Shown here piece after piece: positions 16,734-25,746 of a stretch of DNA of 64,000 nt. Source of the stretch: Chryseobacterium sp. MYb264 (GTDB taxonomy: Bacteria; Bacteroidota; Bacteroidia; Flavobacteriales; Weeksellaceae); assembly GCF_035974275.1 (NCBI RefSeq), contig NZ_CP142422.1, forward strand, positions 4,774,001 to 4,838,000, written 5' to 3'. The notes under the pieces are model-generated. The model was not told the origin of the DNA. It saw only the letters and a list, made by a program, of their open reading frames with translations, and made no database searches. Numbering within the stretch: position 1 is the stretch's first letter; every line of letters starts with the position of its first letter. Both the position numbers and the translations under genes were made by a program.

Positions 16734-17523
16734 TTATTCCTGATATGGGATTGGATCTTCTCTTGTAAAACTGAATTTCAAAAAGCCGGTCTTTCTCTTT
16801 ACCATCATAGATATTGCTCTGCCTTCATAAGATCTCAGCAGGTTGTGGAATTTTTTCCATTGTCATATCCGGCGGTACTACTTCTGGTAATACTCATCAT
16901 CCTGTTTTCTTCTTGTATTCCTGATTGATCATCAGTTTACTCTTTTCTTACACCAGCAATTGAGAAACCTATTTTCAGGGTAAAATTATATTGCAGGCAA
17001 TTACTGTGATACACTTAAGCTGCATTTACGTTTTGAGTTGCCACTTTTACAATATCGCTTTGCCGCTCCAGGCTATCCAGCCTAAAATTAAACCGCGCTC
17101 ATATCCAAATGAAAGGGTTTATCGAAATTTTTGTTTTTTCTAAGATACAATTTATCATTCAGATAATCAAAAATAGCGGTAAAAGGTCTCACCATTTCTC
17201 CGCTGATGGATTCTTTTGTTTTTTCAGTCTATGAACATGCTGAAAAGAAAACTCATCCTACATTGCTGTAAATGGTTTCTCAAACTTAAATTTCATTAAA
17301 TTAAAATGATGAAACCGGCTCATCTTCCCAAATAATAATTGATAGTGGGAATGGTACACACAAAATTCCTGAGCAAAGATCTCAGATCACTGTTAACGAG
17401 ATCAATAAGCAAGTTCGAGTTTTTTCTTCTTACCGGTCATCTCCGGGTCGCCCCAGACTGCAGTAAGGTTTTCTTCTGGCTGTTCAATATTTTCATGCGT
17501 AACTTTTGTGTTTTAAAGGTTGA
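16734..17523 (-). pseudogene. Decayed gene(s) of unknown function
   Basis: Leftward frames with clear protein character are interrupted by many stops and shifts. From the 5' side: LTAVWGDPEMTGKKKKLELAY near 17460-17400 (first 20 residues meaningful), then MSRFHHFNLMKFKFEKPF from 17323, then SGEMVRPFTAIFDYLNDKLY ending at a stop at 17088. Finally FHNLLRSYEGRAISMMVKR continues to PIPYQE and a TAA at 16734-16736. TAG and TGA codons near 16860-16890 stand where tryptophan would fit, which suggests point decay. I cannot name the protein, and there may be two genes. Confidence 0.45.
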
Positions 17524-18061
17524 ATAATGAAGCCTCGGAAATGCCTTTAGCAAGTAGAAAAGAAGGTTCTGCTCTGTTTTTGGTAATAGGTACACAAATC
17601 AGATGATCAATGATCTTAAAACGGATGATTATTTTCTTTCTTTCTTTCTTTCTTTTGTATTCAATATTTTGACTATCAGTTGTTTATTTGCTTTTGGGTG
17701 TACTTTTCCGTGAGACAATGGAACTTAGGGTTTTAAAACCTTAAAAATATGTTGGAAAAAAATCTACGCATGAATCGATAAATATCTAAAGCATTTATAA
17801 TTGTTAAAATATTATAAATTTGTATTATTGTAGTAAATATTACTTTAATTATTTAAAATTATATATTTATTTACGTATAAAAGTCGTCTAAAAGCTAAAT
17901 TTATTACATTTAGGTATGGGATGTCTTTGGATGCAAGATTTTAAAAACACAGAATTCCTGAAATTGTACAAAAGAGCGTATTGTTTCTAGATTTTCGAAT
18001 TTATTGAAAGCGTAAAATACGATGAGTATTTTAACTTATTGCAGTACATTAAAATTTATTT
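17524..18061. other. AT-rich spacer with a TTTC tetranucleotide tract
   Basis: Five TTTC units at 17633-17652 form a short simple repeat. They do not lie in a reading frame or at a recognisable promoter, so phase variation is not supported. The rest is AT-rich with no gene. Confidence 0.4.
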
Positions 18062-18238
18062 ATGAAAAACACTATTTTTTTTGCTTCAATTACTTTATTT
18101 TCCCAAGTAGGAATTAATATAGAAAATCCAACACAGGTATTGGATGTAAAGAGAACTTCCGGAATAACAGCCCTTTCTCAAGTGGCTCATATGCTTAATT
18201 TTTTACTACTGTTTATGATAGTGATGCTAAGTATATAA
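18062..18238 (+). pseudogene. Broken paralogue of the collar-type surface protein
   Basis: Begins MKNTIFFASITLFSQVGINI and continues ENPTQVLDVKRTSG, the same signal peptide plus 'SQVGINTxxP-xxxLxV' opening as the gene at 18583. The frame then shifts; another frame continues TVYDSDAKYINVPSAKDAS up to a TGA near 18267. The C-terminal two thirds are gone. Confidence 0.6.
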
Positions 18239-18582
18239 ATGTTCCATCAGCAAAGGACGCTTCTTGAGTGAAGAAAGACATTCAATTTGTGTCTTGATTC
18301 TAATAGAACTTTATTCACATTAATAATTTATCAGATAAATTAAGGGTACTCTTAGAGCATACTTTCATTACACTAAGGTATGTAAAAGATCCAATAACGT
18401 TAAAAATTGTAGAAAAGAGAAAAATCTGCAAAGTCATATGATCATTTAGCTGTTAAAAGTCAAATTTTGTAGGTAATTTTCATTTTGGTAAGTGTATAAT
18501 TTTAATAAATTTTATCCTCAACCGTTTTTTTTCTTTTTATCAGCTAATACCTATTTCGCTATTTTTTAAACCAAATAAATTT
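18239..18582. other. Spacer, remains of the broken paralogue
   Basis: The first 30 bp continue the shifted frame of the pseudogene. The rest is AT-rich with no gene or clear terminator. Confidence 0.4.
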
Positions 18583-19335
18583 ATGAGAAACACATTGCTT
18601 TTTATTTTTACTTTAATTTCAACTATTTCTTTTTCTCAAGTAGGAATTAATACGGAAACCCCTAGAAAATCACTTCATGTAAATGGAAGTTTGCAGATTA
18701 CCAATGAACTAAATGTTGGGGGTAATGCTACGGATCAAGGGAGTGCAGGTACACTAGGACAAGTGCTGACATCAAACGGGGGTGATACTTCACCAGAATG
18801 GAAAACTATTGGTACAGCAATTAATTTAACTGGAGATATTAAATATAGTCTTATCACTGCAGATCATAACGGGTGGGTTAAATTAGATGGACGTTCCGTA
18901 GCGAGCTTAACTTCCAGTCAACAAACCCAAGCTAATACTCTGGGTTTCTCAGCTAATTTACCGGATGCAACAAATGCTTATCTGGTTCAGAATAATGCAA
19001 CTCCCGGAGGATTATCAAATACTAATACTAAAACAATTAGTAGAAATCAACTTCCAAATATTACATTGTCTTCAACGGGAAGTACAAATGTTGCCGGATC
19101 ACATAATCATAATTATGTAGATCGGGGAAATACAAGTTATCAAGTTACTAGGAGTGATAGTTTAACTGATATTGCAGATGATACTTCTGGTACGTATCAA
19201 ACTTCAAACGCAGGAGATCATAGTCATACAGTTTCTGCTACAACAGAATCTATTAATGGAAATGTAACGCAGGCAACTTTGGATGTAAGACCTTTAAGTA
19301 TGAGTGTAAGTACTTATGTATATTTAGGTCTTTAA
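18583..19335 (+). CDS. Secreted tail-collar-like surface protein
   Basis: 250 residues with a signal peptide ending near SFSQ. The opening VGINTETPRKSLHVNGSLQ and the stretch GTLGQVLTSNGG are repeat-like motifs common in flavobacterial surface proteins. Residues about 85-250 resemble the phage tail-collar fold: GWVKLDGRSV, NLPDATNAYLV, then histidine-rich GSHNHN and GDHSHT loops. The collar fold binds cell surfaces or metals in phage fibres; its bacterial role is unclear. No phage genes surround it. A damaged copy precedes it. Confidence 0.65.
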   Translation: MRNTLLFIFTLISTISFSQVGINTETPRKSLHVNGSLQITNELNVGGNATDQGSAGTLGQVLTSNGGDTSPEWKTIGTAINLTGDIKYSLITADHNGWVKLDGRSVASLTSSQQTQANTLGFSANLPDATNAYLVQNNATPGGLSNTNTKTISRNQLPNITLSSTGSTNVAGSHNHNYVDRGNTSYQVTRSDSLTDIADDTSGTYQTSNAGDHSHTVSATTESINGNVTQATLDVRPLSMSVSTYVYLGL

Positions 19336-20237
19336 TTTTTTACCTGATTAAAAAATATAGAATCCTTATAATATTCACTGCTCTTAATTTTTGATAATAC
19401 TATTATTTCTGATTAAGAAGGCTTGTTGACCAAAAAAATTAAAAGGCTGTCCAAAAAGGGCAGCCTTATATGTAAGCTGCCCATAGCTGAGCGCAAAAAT
19501 TTTCAGCAAACCTTTTGTTTTGATTGAAGAAAATACATATCTCAATTTTGAAAATGATTTTTGAGCTATTATAAAATGGTAAAGAAAGCAACATTTCACA
19601 GAAATTAGTAATAACCTCAGTTCGGTCAATATAATATTCTATAAATCAATAGGAGACAGGCTTCAGTCCGTCTTGGGACGATCAGTTTTATGAGGTTTTG
19701 CCCAAAACTTATCATTAAATGAGGCTTAAGCCTTCATGGGATTTAAACTTCATCATTAAGGGGGGGGAGCTTAAGACTTAAGGTATGTACTTAACCGGTT
19801 TATAAATCGGCTTTTTTAAGGTTTGTCTTAATCTAATTTTATCCTTAACGGACTGAATTTTACTTTCCGTCATGCTCTTTATTGACTGCTAAAGGAAATA
19901 CATGCTCTGTTATAATACCCAAAAGACTATTTTATATATTTCACTTTTATTTTTTACTAATTAACTCCCTAATGCCAGTTATTTATATAATATTTTTTCA
20001 ATGTCCAATATGTGAAGCAAAAAGAGTAAAGGATAAAATTGTGAGTGTTTTTAGCAATATTTATGATTGATTTATATTTATTTTTCACATCAATGTTTTT
20101 TTTATTAGAATATGGATCAACACGAAGGTCTTAGCTTGGTCGATTTTTCCATATTCTAACAAAATTTTTATATCGACAACCACCAATCATTAGCAGAAAA
20201 ATTATATTTGGATGTCCTTTATTGGATGGTAATGTAA
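19336..20237. other. 900-bp intergenic region
   Basis: No gene supported. It contains the hairpin at 19443-19467 and a run of eight G's at 19760-19767. Short leftward or rightward frames (19384-19629, 19882-20070) show no recognisable protein features. Confidence 0.45.
19443..19467 (+). terminator. Hairpin, possible terminator
   Basis: AAGGCTGTCC-AAAAA-GGGCAGCCTT, one mismatch in the arms, about 110 bp after the collar-type gene. It shares its arm sequence with the hairpin at 1798-1826. The T tract is weak. Confidence 0.45.
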
Positions 20238-20876
20238 TTATTTAGAAAAGAATTCCATTAAATCCATGTAATTCTTTTGATTGACTCCATGACCGCTCAT
20301 GTATTCTCTGAAAGAAAAATAGCAGCTGAGATCGTACAGTAGATCTGCTGCTTTTCTTCCCCATTCCAATGGAATAACCGCATCATCGGTACCGTGTGAG
20401 ATAAAAAAACGTAAACCTTCCAGCTTCTTTTTGTCTTTCACTATTCCGTCCATTATTTTTTCTTCGGGATAACAGCTCATGCAAGCGATATAATTAAACA
20501 TTTCCGGATACTGCAAGGCTAAGGCATAGCATAAAATTCCACCCTGGCTAAAACCGCAGAGATGGGTTTTTCCTTCTGTAATTCCGTAGTGGTTAACGAT
20601 TTTTAAAATATTTTCAAGCACAGAATGTAATGATTCTTTAGCCTGAGGGACATCAATGAAATTTTCAGGGTCATTAAAATCAATGTCATACCAGGAATAT
20701 CCTTCAAACTGGGTCTCTCTTGGGGCTCTGAAGCTTACAATAATCCAGTCTGCAGGAAGCGTTTCTCGGAAACTGAACAAATCCTGTTCATTGCTTCCGT
20801 AACCGTGGAGCATAAAAAGGATAGGGGTAGTCGGAGTAATATTTTCGGGTTCGCGAACGATATAATCTAAATTCAT
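20238..20876 (-). CDS. Alpha/beta hydrolase, phospholipase/carboxylesterase family
   Basis: 212 residues, the normal length for small YpfH/esterase-type serine hydrolases. Catalytic triad: Ser in GFSQGG (about residue 110), Asp in SHGTDDAVIP (about 163) and His in MSGHGV (about 195). LFMLHGYGSNEQD supplies the oxyanion region. It is cytoplasmic, with no signal peptide. A -7 element lies only four bases before the start codon. The substrate is not predictable; likely short-chain or lipid esters. Confidence 0.85.
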   Translation of the reverse strand: MNLDYIVREPENITPTTPILFMLHGYGSNEQDLFSFRETLPADWIIVSFRAPRETQFEGYSWYDIDFNDPENFIDVPQAKESLHSVLENILKIVNHYGITEGKTHLCGFSQGGILCYALALQYPEMFNYIACMSCYPEEKIMDGIVKDKKKLEGLRFFISHGTDDAVIPLEWGRKAADLLYDLSCYFSFREYMSGHGVNQKNYMDLMEFFSK

Positions 20877-20880
20877 ACAA

Positions 20881-20888
20881 CAAAGATA
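20881..20888 (-). promoter_or_regulatory. -7 promoter element of the esterase gene
   Basis: TATCTTTG on the minus strand matches the Bacteroidota -7 consensus TAnnTTTG. It ends four bases before ATG 20876, implying a leaderless or nearly leaderless mRNA. Confidence 0.55.
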
Positions 20889-21014
20889 ATTAATAAATTA
20901 TATTCCTGTTGTAAGCCTTATCTTCTCCTTTTTTGCCTTTTGTTGATTTGATATTGTTTAGAAATCTTTATTGGAAAATTTTCAAAAAAGTTATTTTTAT
21001 ATTGATAAAAAACC

Positions 21015-21022
21015 TATATTTG
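21015..21022 (+). promoter_or_regulatory. -7 promoter element of the small lipoprotein gene
   Basis: TATATTTG, 26 bp before ATG 21049. It supports that start over an upstream in-frame one at 20971, which precedes this element. Confidence 0.5.
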
Positions 21023-21048
21023 AAACATTAAAAATCTATTTGGAAAAA

Positions 21049-21504
21049 ATGAAGCAATTTTACAACTCAAAAAGTTTACGTAGACTTTCCTTTTTATTTG
21101 TCGCATTATTCTCAATAACCACTGTTATAAATTCTTGTAAAAAGGATGATGATGACGAAGACAAACAACATATTGTACAATTTGAATCTAAAATAGTTAC
21201 CGGTGGTCCTACACCGGCTCCCGTACCTCCTGTTACAGGAAAATTCAATGCTATTGCAACACAGATTGGCACAGGAGCCGAAACCAACTATACAGCTACA
21301 GGAATTTCATGGAAAAGTGATGAGTTCTTTGTGGATGAAAGCCAGTCTCAATTAAGAGTAGCCGCAAGTGCGGATCTTCCGTATGATGATTCAAAACTGA
21401 TTGTAAATATGTGGATTGACAGTGAAATTGCAAAATCAGATACCATTATTGGAAAAGGAACCAATAAAGTAGTAAGCGTAACACACAGCTTCCTGGAATT
21501 ATAG
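21049..21504 (+). CDS. Small lipoprotein, MmpS-like fold (paralogue of 25206)
   Basis: 151 residues from ATG 21049. Signal peptide with lipobox TVINSC (Cys near residue 30), followed by the acidic KKDDDDEDK typical of Bacteroidota surface-exposed lipoproteins. The remaining ~110 residues are beta-rich and end with LIVNMWIDSEIAKSD. They align by pattern with KVQIWVDGELKKEG in the lipoprotein at 25206. The arrangement recalls the MmpS accessory fold, but that is inference from pattern. A terminator follows. Confidence 0.7.
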   Translation: MKQFYNSKSLRRLSFLFVALFSITTVINSCKKDDDDEDKQHIVQFESKIVTGGPTPAPVPPVTGKFNAIATQIGTGAETNYTATGISWKSDEFFVDESQSQLRVAASADLPYDDSKLIVNMWIDSEIAKSDTIIGKGTNKVVSVTHSFLEL

Positions 21505-22404
21505 GAAGAAAAAATAACTAAAAAAGAGCCGTTTCAGCAATGAAACGGTTTTTTTATGGGATTCATGGCCTGTTCGCAAAACAGATCAGGATCACGGATC
21601 AGGCCCAAAACTTGGGGATTTGGCAAAAAGTTTAAATCGCTTGAAAATTAAAATAGGAATTTATGCTGTTTTCTTTTTTAATTTACCTTCCCCCCCCGAA
21701 AGGGTTAAATAGGAGTAGCGTCGGGTGAAACCTGATGTATAAGTATTCAATGATGTTACAACCTGGAAAGACTTAAATAATGTAAAGGAAATTTTAAAGA
21801 TTCAATGGTAGTAATTTTTATTTCCCACGGATTCAATAGATTTCCACAGATGATACTCTTAGTTGAATGTCAGGTATTTAACAAGTTCATTCGATAAGAA
21901 TCTTGTCTCAGATCTGTGGGACATAAAATATTCGTGAATTCGTGGCCATAATCATTATTTTTAACGCTAAGTTCTTTAAATGATACTGCTGATTTTCCGT
22001 TCGCAATGGCGTTCTACCCAGCAAATGATAGCCTTGCTGTATGCTTTTATTATTTGAACACAAAGTCCTCAAAGGTTATTTACTACTACTCGTTTTAAGG
22101 CTCACCAAGCTGTTCTATTGATAAAAGATCGAGAAGATTGAGCAATAAAAATGAGCATCATCATTTGAAAATCTGGCTATCTGTGGGAAATAACATATTT
22201 TAAATCTTGAAATTTCTCCCCAACTTTTGTAACTGATCAAGATCACTGGAAAAAGAGAATATATCATTTTTGAGACTCGGAATGGTTTTTTTGGGAATGA
22301 TAAAAGGCAAACTATCACCTAGTCTTTCCTTTTAATTCATGATATTTTTAAGTGAAATTAAACTGTTCTGCCACTGAAACCATCAGGAAGCGGAGGCTGA
22401 AATT
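21505..22404. other. 900-bp intergenic region with dispersed repeat copy
   Basis: After the terminator no gene is supported. A run of eight C's lies at 21690-21697. From about 22053 to 22240 the sequence resembles 29049-29263, and 21840-21960 shares the phrases ctgtggga and attcgtggc with the same intergenic family. Confidence 0.5.
21529..21555 (+). terminator. Rho-independent terminator
   Basis: CCGTTTCA-GCAA-TGAAACGG followed by seven T's, directly after the small lipoprotein gene. Confidence 0.9.
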
Positions 22405-23043
22405 TTACTCATCAATGAGATTTTGCTGCAGGGCCAGACTGATAAGTTCTGTGGAATTTTTTGCCCGGAATTTCTGCAGAAGATTTTTTCGGTGCGTATC
22501 GACAGTCAACGGGCTTAAAAATAGCTCTTCTGCAATCACTGCACTTGTCTTTCCCTGTGCTACGAGTTTTAAAATTTGCTTTTCACGTTTGGTAAGACGG
22601 GGTATTATAAATTCGTTCGGAGACGGCTTACTGATAATGTCTTTGGTCTCTTTACAGAAAACAATATCTCCGGAAAGTGCCCCTTTAATACAGTCTATAA
22701 GCTCATCAATTGATGTGTTTTTCAGTAAATAGCCACTCGCCCCGTTTTGGATACACTGCATAATAATACTTCTTTCAGAACGGTTACTGAACATAATTAC
22801 GGAAGTTCCCGGAGAAATTATTTTAATTTTTTTACACAATTCTATTCCATTGGAATCCGGAAGTGTAATGTCGAGTAAAATAATGTCTACTTCTCCGGAT
22901 TGTACAAAATTTATAATTTCCGCACCTGAGGTAAATGTTTCAGCGACATTAAAAACCGACTGGTTGTTGAGCATTATTTTTAGCCCTTCTATAACGATAG
23001 GATGGTCGTCGACAATGACGATGTTTATTTTATGAGATTGCAT
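22405..23043 (-). CDS. Response regulator, NarL/LuxR type
   Basis: 212 residues. The receiver domain (about 1-125) has the acidic pair DD in VIVDDHP, phosphoacceptor Asp in IILLDITLP (about residue 56) and the conserved Lys in GYLLKN. The C-terminal LuxR HTH (about 148-205) reads LTKREKQILKLVAQGKT, then VDTHRKNLLQKF. It overlaps the 3' end of the kinase gene by 14 bp, so translation is probably coupled. It is phosphorylated by that kinase; the regulon is unknown, though the flanking lipoproteins are candidates. Confidence 0.92.
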   Translation of the reverse strand: MQSHKINIVIVDDHPIVIEGLKIMLNNQSVFNVAETFTSGAEIINFVQSGEVDIILLDITLPDSNGIELCKKIKIISPGTSVIMFSNRSERSIIMQCIQNGASGYLLKNTSIDELIDCIKGALSGDIVFCKETKDIISKPSPNEFIIPRLTKREKQILKLVAQGKTSAVIAEELFLSPLTVDTHRKNLLQKFRAKNSTELISLALQQNLIDE

Positions 23044-25000
23044 CTGTATTCAGTTCAATATTAATCTGGGTTCCCTCTTTGTCGGAATGGATTTCCATGC
23101 TTCCTTTTAGATAATCAACTCTGTTTTTCAAATTTCGGATTCCCATACTTTTTGAGGTTTTATAAATATTTTCATCAAACCCTTTTCCGTTATCTTCAAC
23201 CGTAATCATCAAATTAGAATCCGATTGTGAACATTGCACCAGGATACTGTCTGCTTGCGAATGCTTTACGGCATTAGCAAGCAGCTCCTGAATAATCCGA
23301 TAGATATTTTTCTGAACAGATAACGGAAGTTGATGATTAATATTCAGGGCCTGACATTCTATTTCCAGATCGTTGCGGCTGTAGAATTCACAGAGATCAG
23401 TTAAAGCTGCTTCCAGTCCTAAATTTAATAAAGATTCAGGCATCAGGTTCCTGGCTACAGCTCTGAGTTCCCTAACGGAATGATCCAGCTGGTCCAAGAT
23501 CCTGTCGAAACCGGCCTGCTGATTATTTTCCAAGCCGGTCGTAGAGGACCAGGTTGAAAAATTTATTTTTATTCCTGCCAACATCCCTCCCAGTCCGTCG
23601 TGGAGATCTTTGGCAATCCGTTCTCTTTCTTTCTCTTCAGTTTCAAGAATGGCTTTGGCCATATTAAGTTCTTCTTTCTGCTGTATTTCTTTAAGGTTTT
23701 GCAGGTGATTGATTGCTCTTTGTCGTGTCAGTTTTTTATGATACAGGTAAATGGAAATAATGAGGATCATTAAGAATAAAGAGGCTAACCCTAATATCCA
23801 TAAATAGAGATTTTTCTTATTGATTTCAAGTTCTTTCTGGGCAATCTTTTTTTCCTTTTCTGCCGTTTGGAACTTGGTTTCAAGCTTATTGATTTCAAGC
23901 TTTACATTTTCTGAATGTAAGCTGTCACTTAGCCGAGAATATTTTTTTTCCCAGGTTAACGCCTCGGCTGGATCTCCCATTTCCTCACTCAAACTTGAAA
24001 GCTGTTTATACACTGATTTTTTATTATTGGCATCAGCCATCAGCGTTTTTTCTTTCAGAATATTTTCAAGTACTGCTTTGGATTCACCAAATTTCTTTTG
24101 CTTCCTTAAAATATCATATTTGTTAAAATAGAACATCTGAGCCAAAAGACTGAGATTGAACTTTTTAGCATATATTAAACCTTTATCGATAGCAATCAAT
24201 GATTCATCATGTTTCTGTTTGGTAATAAAATACAATGTTTTTCCATAATAAAAAGAGGCATTTAATGAGGAATCAGGATATCGGATAATTAATTTTTCCG
24301 CTTTATCAAGATTTTTTTTCGCTTCATCTCCCTTTGCCTGATAGCAGAAGTTGCTGGCAGCATTCAGATAAGCAAAGAATAGTTCTGAGGAATTTGGAGC
24401 TGTTTTCTCAAGAATATCCAATGCTTTTCTATTGTAAATTCCGGCTTTTTCAAATTCAGCGTTATAGGTAAGGATGATGGCCAGCTGAGAATATAAAAAA
24501 CCTAAATTCTTACTCTCCGGATATTTTTCCAGTAATGGGATCGCCTTCTCAAGAATAATTTTAAGCAAAAAAGGATAACCTTCTTTGTTTTTTTGAGCGA
24601 CACCGTAATTATACCAGCATAAGGATTGGAAATAATCTGACTCTTCGGATTTAATTTTTGACAGCTCCTGAATCGCCTTTTGATAAGCCTCTGCGGCTTT
24701 CTCTTTATCTTTTTCGAGCAGATACTGTCCTTCATAATAATGAGATTTAGCGGCTAAGAGAGGAAACTGTTTTGATGAGTTTTTGCCTAAAGCCAAGTAC
24801 TTTTTACTTGCAATCGTATCTGTATTACGGTAATAGTTGGAAAGAAGAAAATACGCAGTCGCCTTGCTGTCTCTGCTATTTCTGGTTTCGATCACAGCTT
24901 GTAGACTGTCCGTATATTTTTTTTCGTTAAGTGGAACAATTTGCTGGGATTGTAAACTAAATGAAAATAAAACAAATATTAAAAGAGAAAAATGCCTCAT
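23030..25000 (-). CDS. TPR histidine kinase (HisKA_3 type)
   Basis: About 656 residues from ATG 25000, selected because the signal peptide (MRHFSLLIFVLFSFSLQSQQ) starts there. A periplasmic region of about 370 residues is made of TPR repeats, followed by a coiled coil, one membrane segment (LYLWILGLASLFLMILIISI, about residue 405) and a cytoplasmic kinase. The phosphoacceptor His is in the HisKA_3 box ERIAKDLHDGLGGMLAGIK. The ATPase has LLANAVKHSQA (N box) and VEDNGKGF (G1). It forms a pair with the overlapping NarL regulator. Such TPR kinases are common in Flavobacteriia; their ligands are unknown. Confidence 0.92.
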   Translation of the reverse strand: MRHFSLLIFVLFSFSLQSQQIVPLNEKKYTDSLQAVIETRNSRDSKATAYFLLSNYYRNTDTIASKKYLALGKNSSKQFPLLAAKSHYYEGQYLLEKDKEKAAEAYQKAIQELSKIKSEESDYFQSLCWYNYGVAQKNKEGYPFLLKIILEKAIPLLEKYPESKNLGFLYSQLAIILTYNAEFEKAGIYNRKALDILEKTAPNSSELFFAYLNAASNFCYQAKGDEAKKNLDKAEKLIIRYPDSSLNASFYYGKTLYFITKQKHDESLIAIDKGLIYAKKFNLSLLAQMFYFNKYDILRKQKKFGESKAVLENILKEKTLMADANNKKSVYKQLSSLSEEMGDPAEALTWEKKYSRLSDSLHSENVKLEINKLETKFQTAEKEKKIAQKELEINKKNLYLWILGLASLFLMILIISIYLYHKKLTRQRAINHLQNLKEIQQKEELNMAKAILETEEKERERIAKDLHDGLGGMLAGIKINFSTWSSTTGLENNQQAGFDRILDQLDHSVRELRAVARNLMPESLLNLGLEAALTDLCEFYSRNDLEIECQALNINHQLPLSVQKNIYRIIQELLANAVKHSQADSILVQCSQSDSNLMITVEDNGKGFDENIYKTSKSMGIRNLKNRVDYLKGSMEIHSDKEGTQINIELNTDAIS

Positions 25001-25110
25001 TATAACCATCAAATTCAATTATTTATCAAATAATTTACAAGATAGATAAAATTTTCTTCAGATAAAAATCTACCTGAAAATGGGTATGAAAAATTACTGC
25101 TTTTTTTGGA

Positions 25111-25141
25111 TTGATAGGCATTGAAGGGAGTTCTACATTTG
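25111..25141 (+). promoter_or_regulatory. Complete Bacteroidota promoter
   Basis: TTG at 25111-25113, 20-bp spacer, TACATTTG at 25134-25141. This fits TTG-N17-23-TAnnTTTG exactly. Predicted leader of about 60 nt to ATG 25206. Confidence 0.7.
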
Positions 25142-25205
25142 CATTACCAAATCACTTATCATAGACTTAAGTAGTAGTAAAAATTTAAACCAAAAAAGGA
25201 AATTT

Positions 25206-25625
25206 ATGAAAAAAATGACACTAAATCAATTGTTGAAAGGAACATTCATTGTATTGTTGGCGACCATGCTAATCGGGTTTGCATCATCTTGCAGCAGTGA
25301 TGACGATGACAATCCGGTAAACGGAGCAGGAAGCGAGCATAAAGTTGTTTTCAAGGCCATTGCATCATCAGGGGCTAATATTGACGTAGCGGTATACGGA
25401 ATCGACGGAAATCCTACGACAGCCAGCAGCTTAAGCGGCGAAACATGGTCAAGTCCTGAAATTACATCTGAAAAAGGTGCTTATGGAGCTAATGTAGCCG
25501 TAAATGCCATAGGGGCAAATGCTTCATCTACACTTAAAGTTCAGATCTGGGTAGACGGAGAATTGAAGAAAGAGGGAACTTCAAGCGGGCAATACCTTTC
25601 TGCTTCTACTTCTTACACATTCTAG
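25206..25625 (+). CDS. Small lipoprotein, MmpS-like fold (paralogue of 21049)
   Basis: 139 residues. Lipobox FASSC (Cys near residue 29) followed by SSDDDDNP, a surface-export type acidic tag. The mature part is beta-rich with GETWSSPEIT, and LKVQIWVDGELKKEG near the C-terminus, matching the pattern of the lipoprotein at 21049. It is transcribed divergently from the kinase/regulator pair with its own strong promoter and ends in a strong terminator. Candidate target of that two-component system. Confidence 0.72.
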   Translation: MKKMTLNQLLKGTFIVLLATMLIGFASSCSSDDDDNPVNGAGSEHKVVFKAIASSGANIDVAVYGIDGNPTTASSLSGETWSSPEITSEKGAYGANVAVNAIGANASSTLKVQIWVDGELKKEGTSSGQYLSASTSYTF

Positions 25626-25657
25626 AAATTAATAACTTTCGAAATAGTTGTATTATA

Positions 25658-25696
25658 AAATCGCTGCAGGATTTCTCTTGCAGCGATTTGTTTTTA
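25658..25696 (+). terminator. Rho-independent terminator, probably bidirectional
   Basis: AAATCGCTGCA (25658-25668) and TGCAGCGATTT (25679-25689), 11-bp perfect arms, then G and T's. It lies between the lipoprotein gene and convergent tyrS. Confidence 0.88.
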
Positions 25697-25746
25697 TCTG
25701 TTTATCAGGAAAACTCCTGATAAAGAAGTCCTCTTAGTTTTGGATA

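Noticed and set aside
17633..17652. TTTC tetranucleotide tract as a phase-variation switch
   Set aside because: Not in a coding frame and not at a recognisable promoter.
19760..21697. G8 (19760-19767) and C8 (21690-21697) homopolymers as slippage sites
   Set aside because: Both lie in intergenic sequence without an associated gene start or frame.
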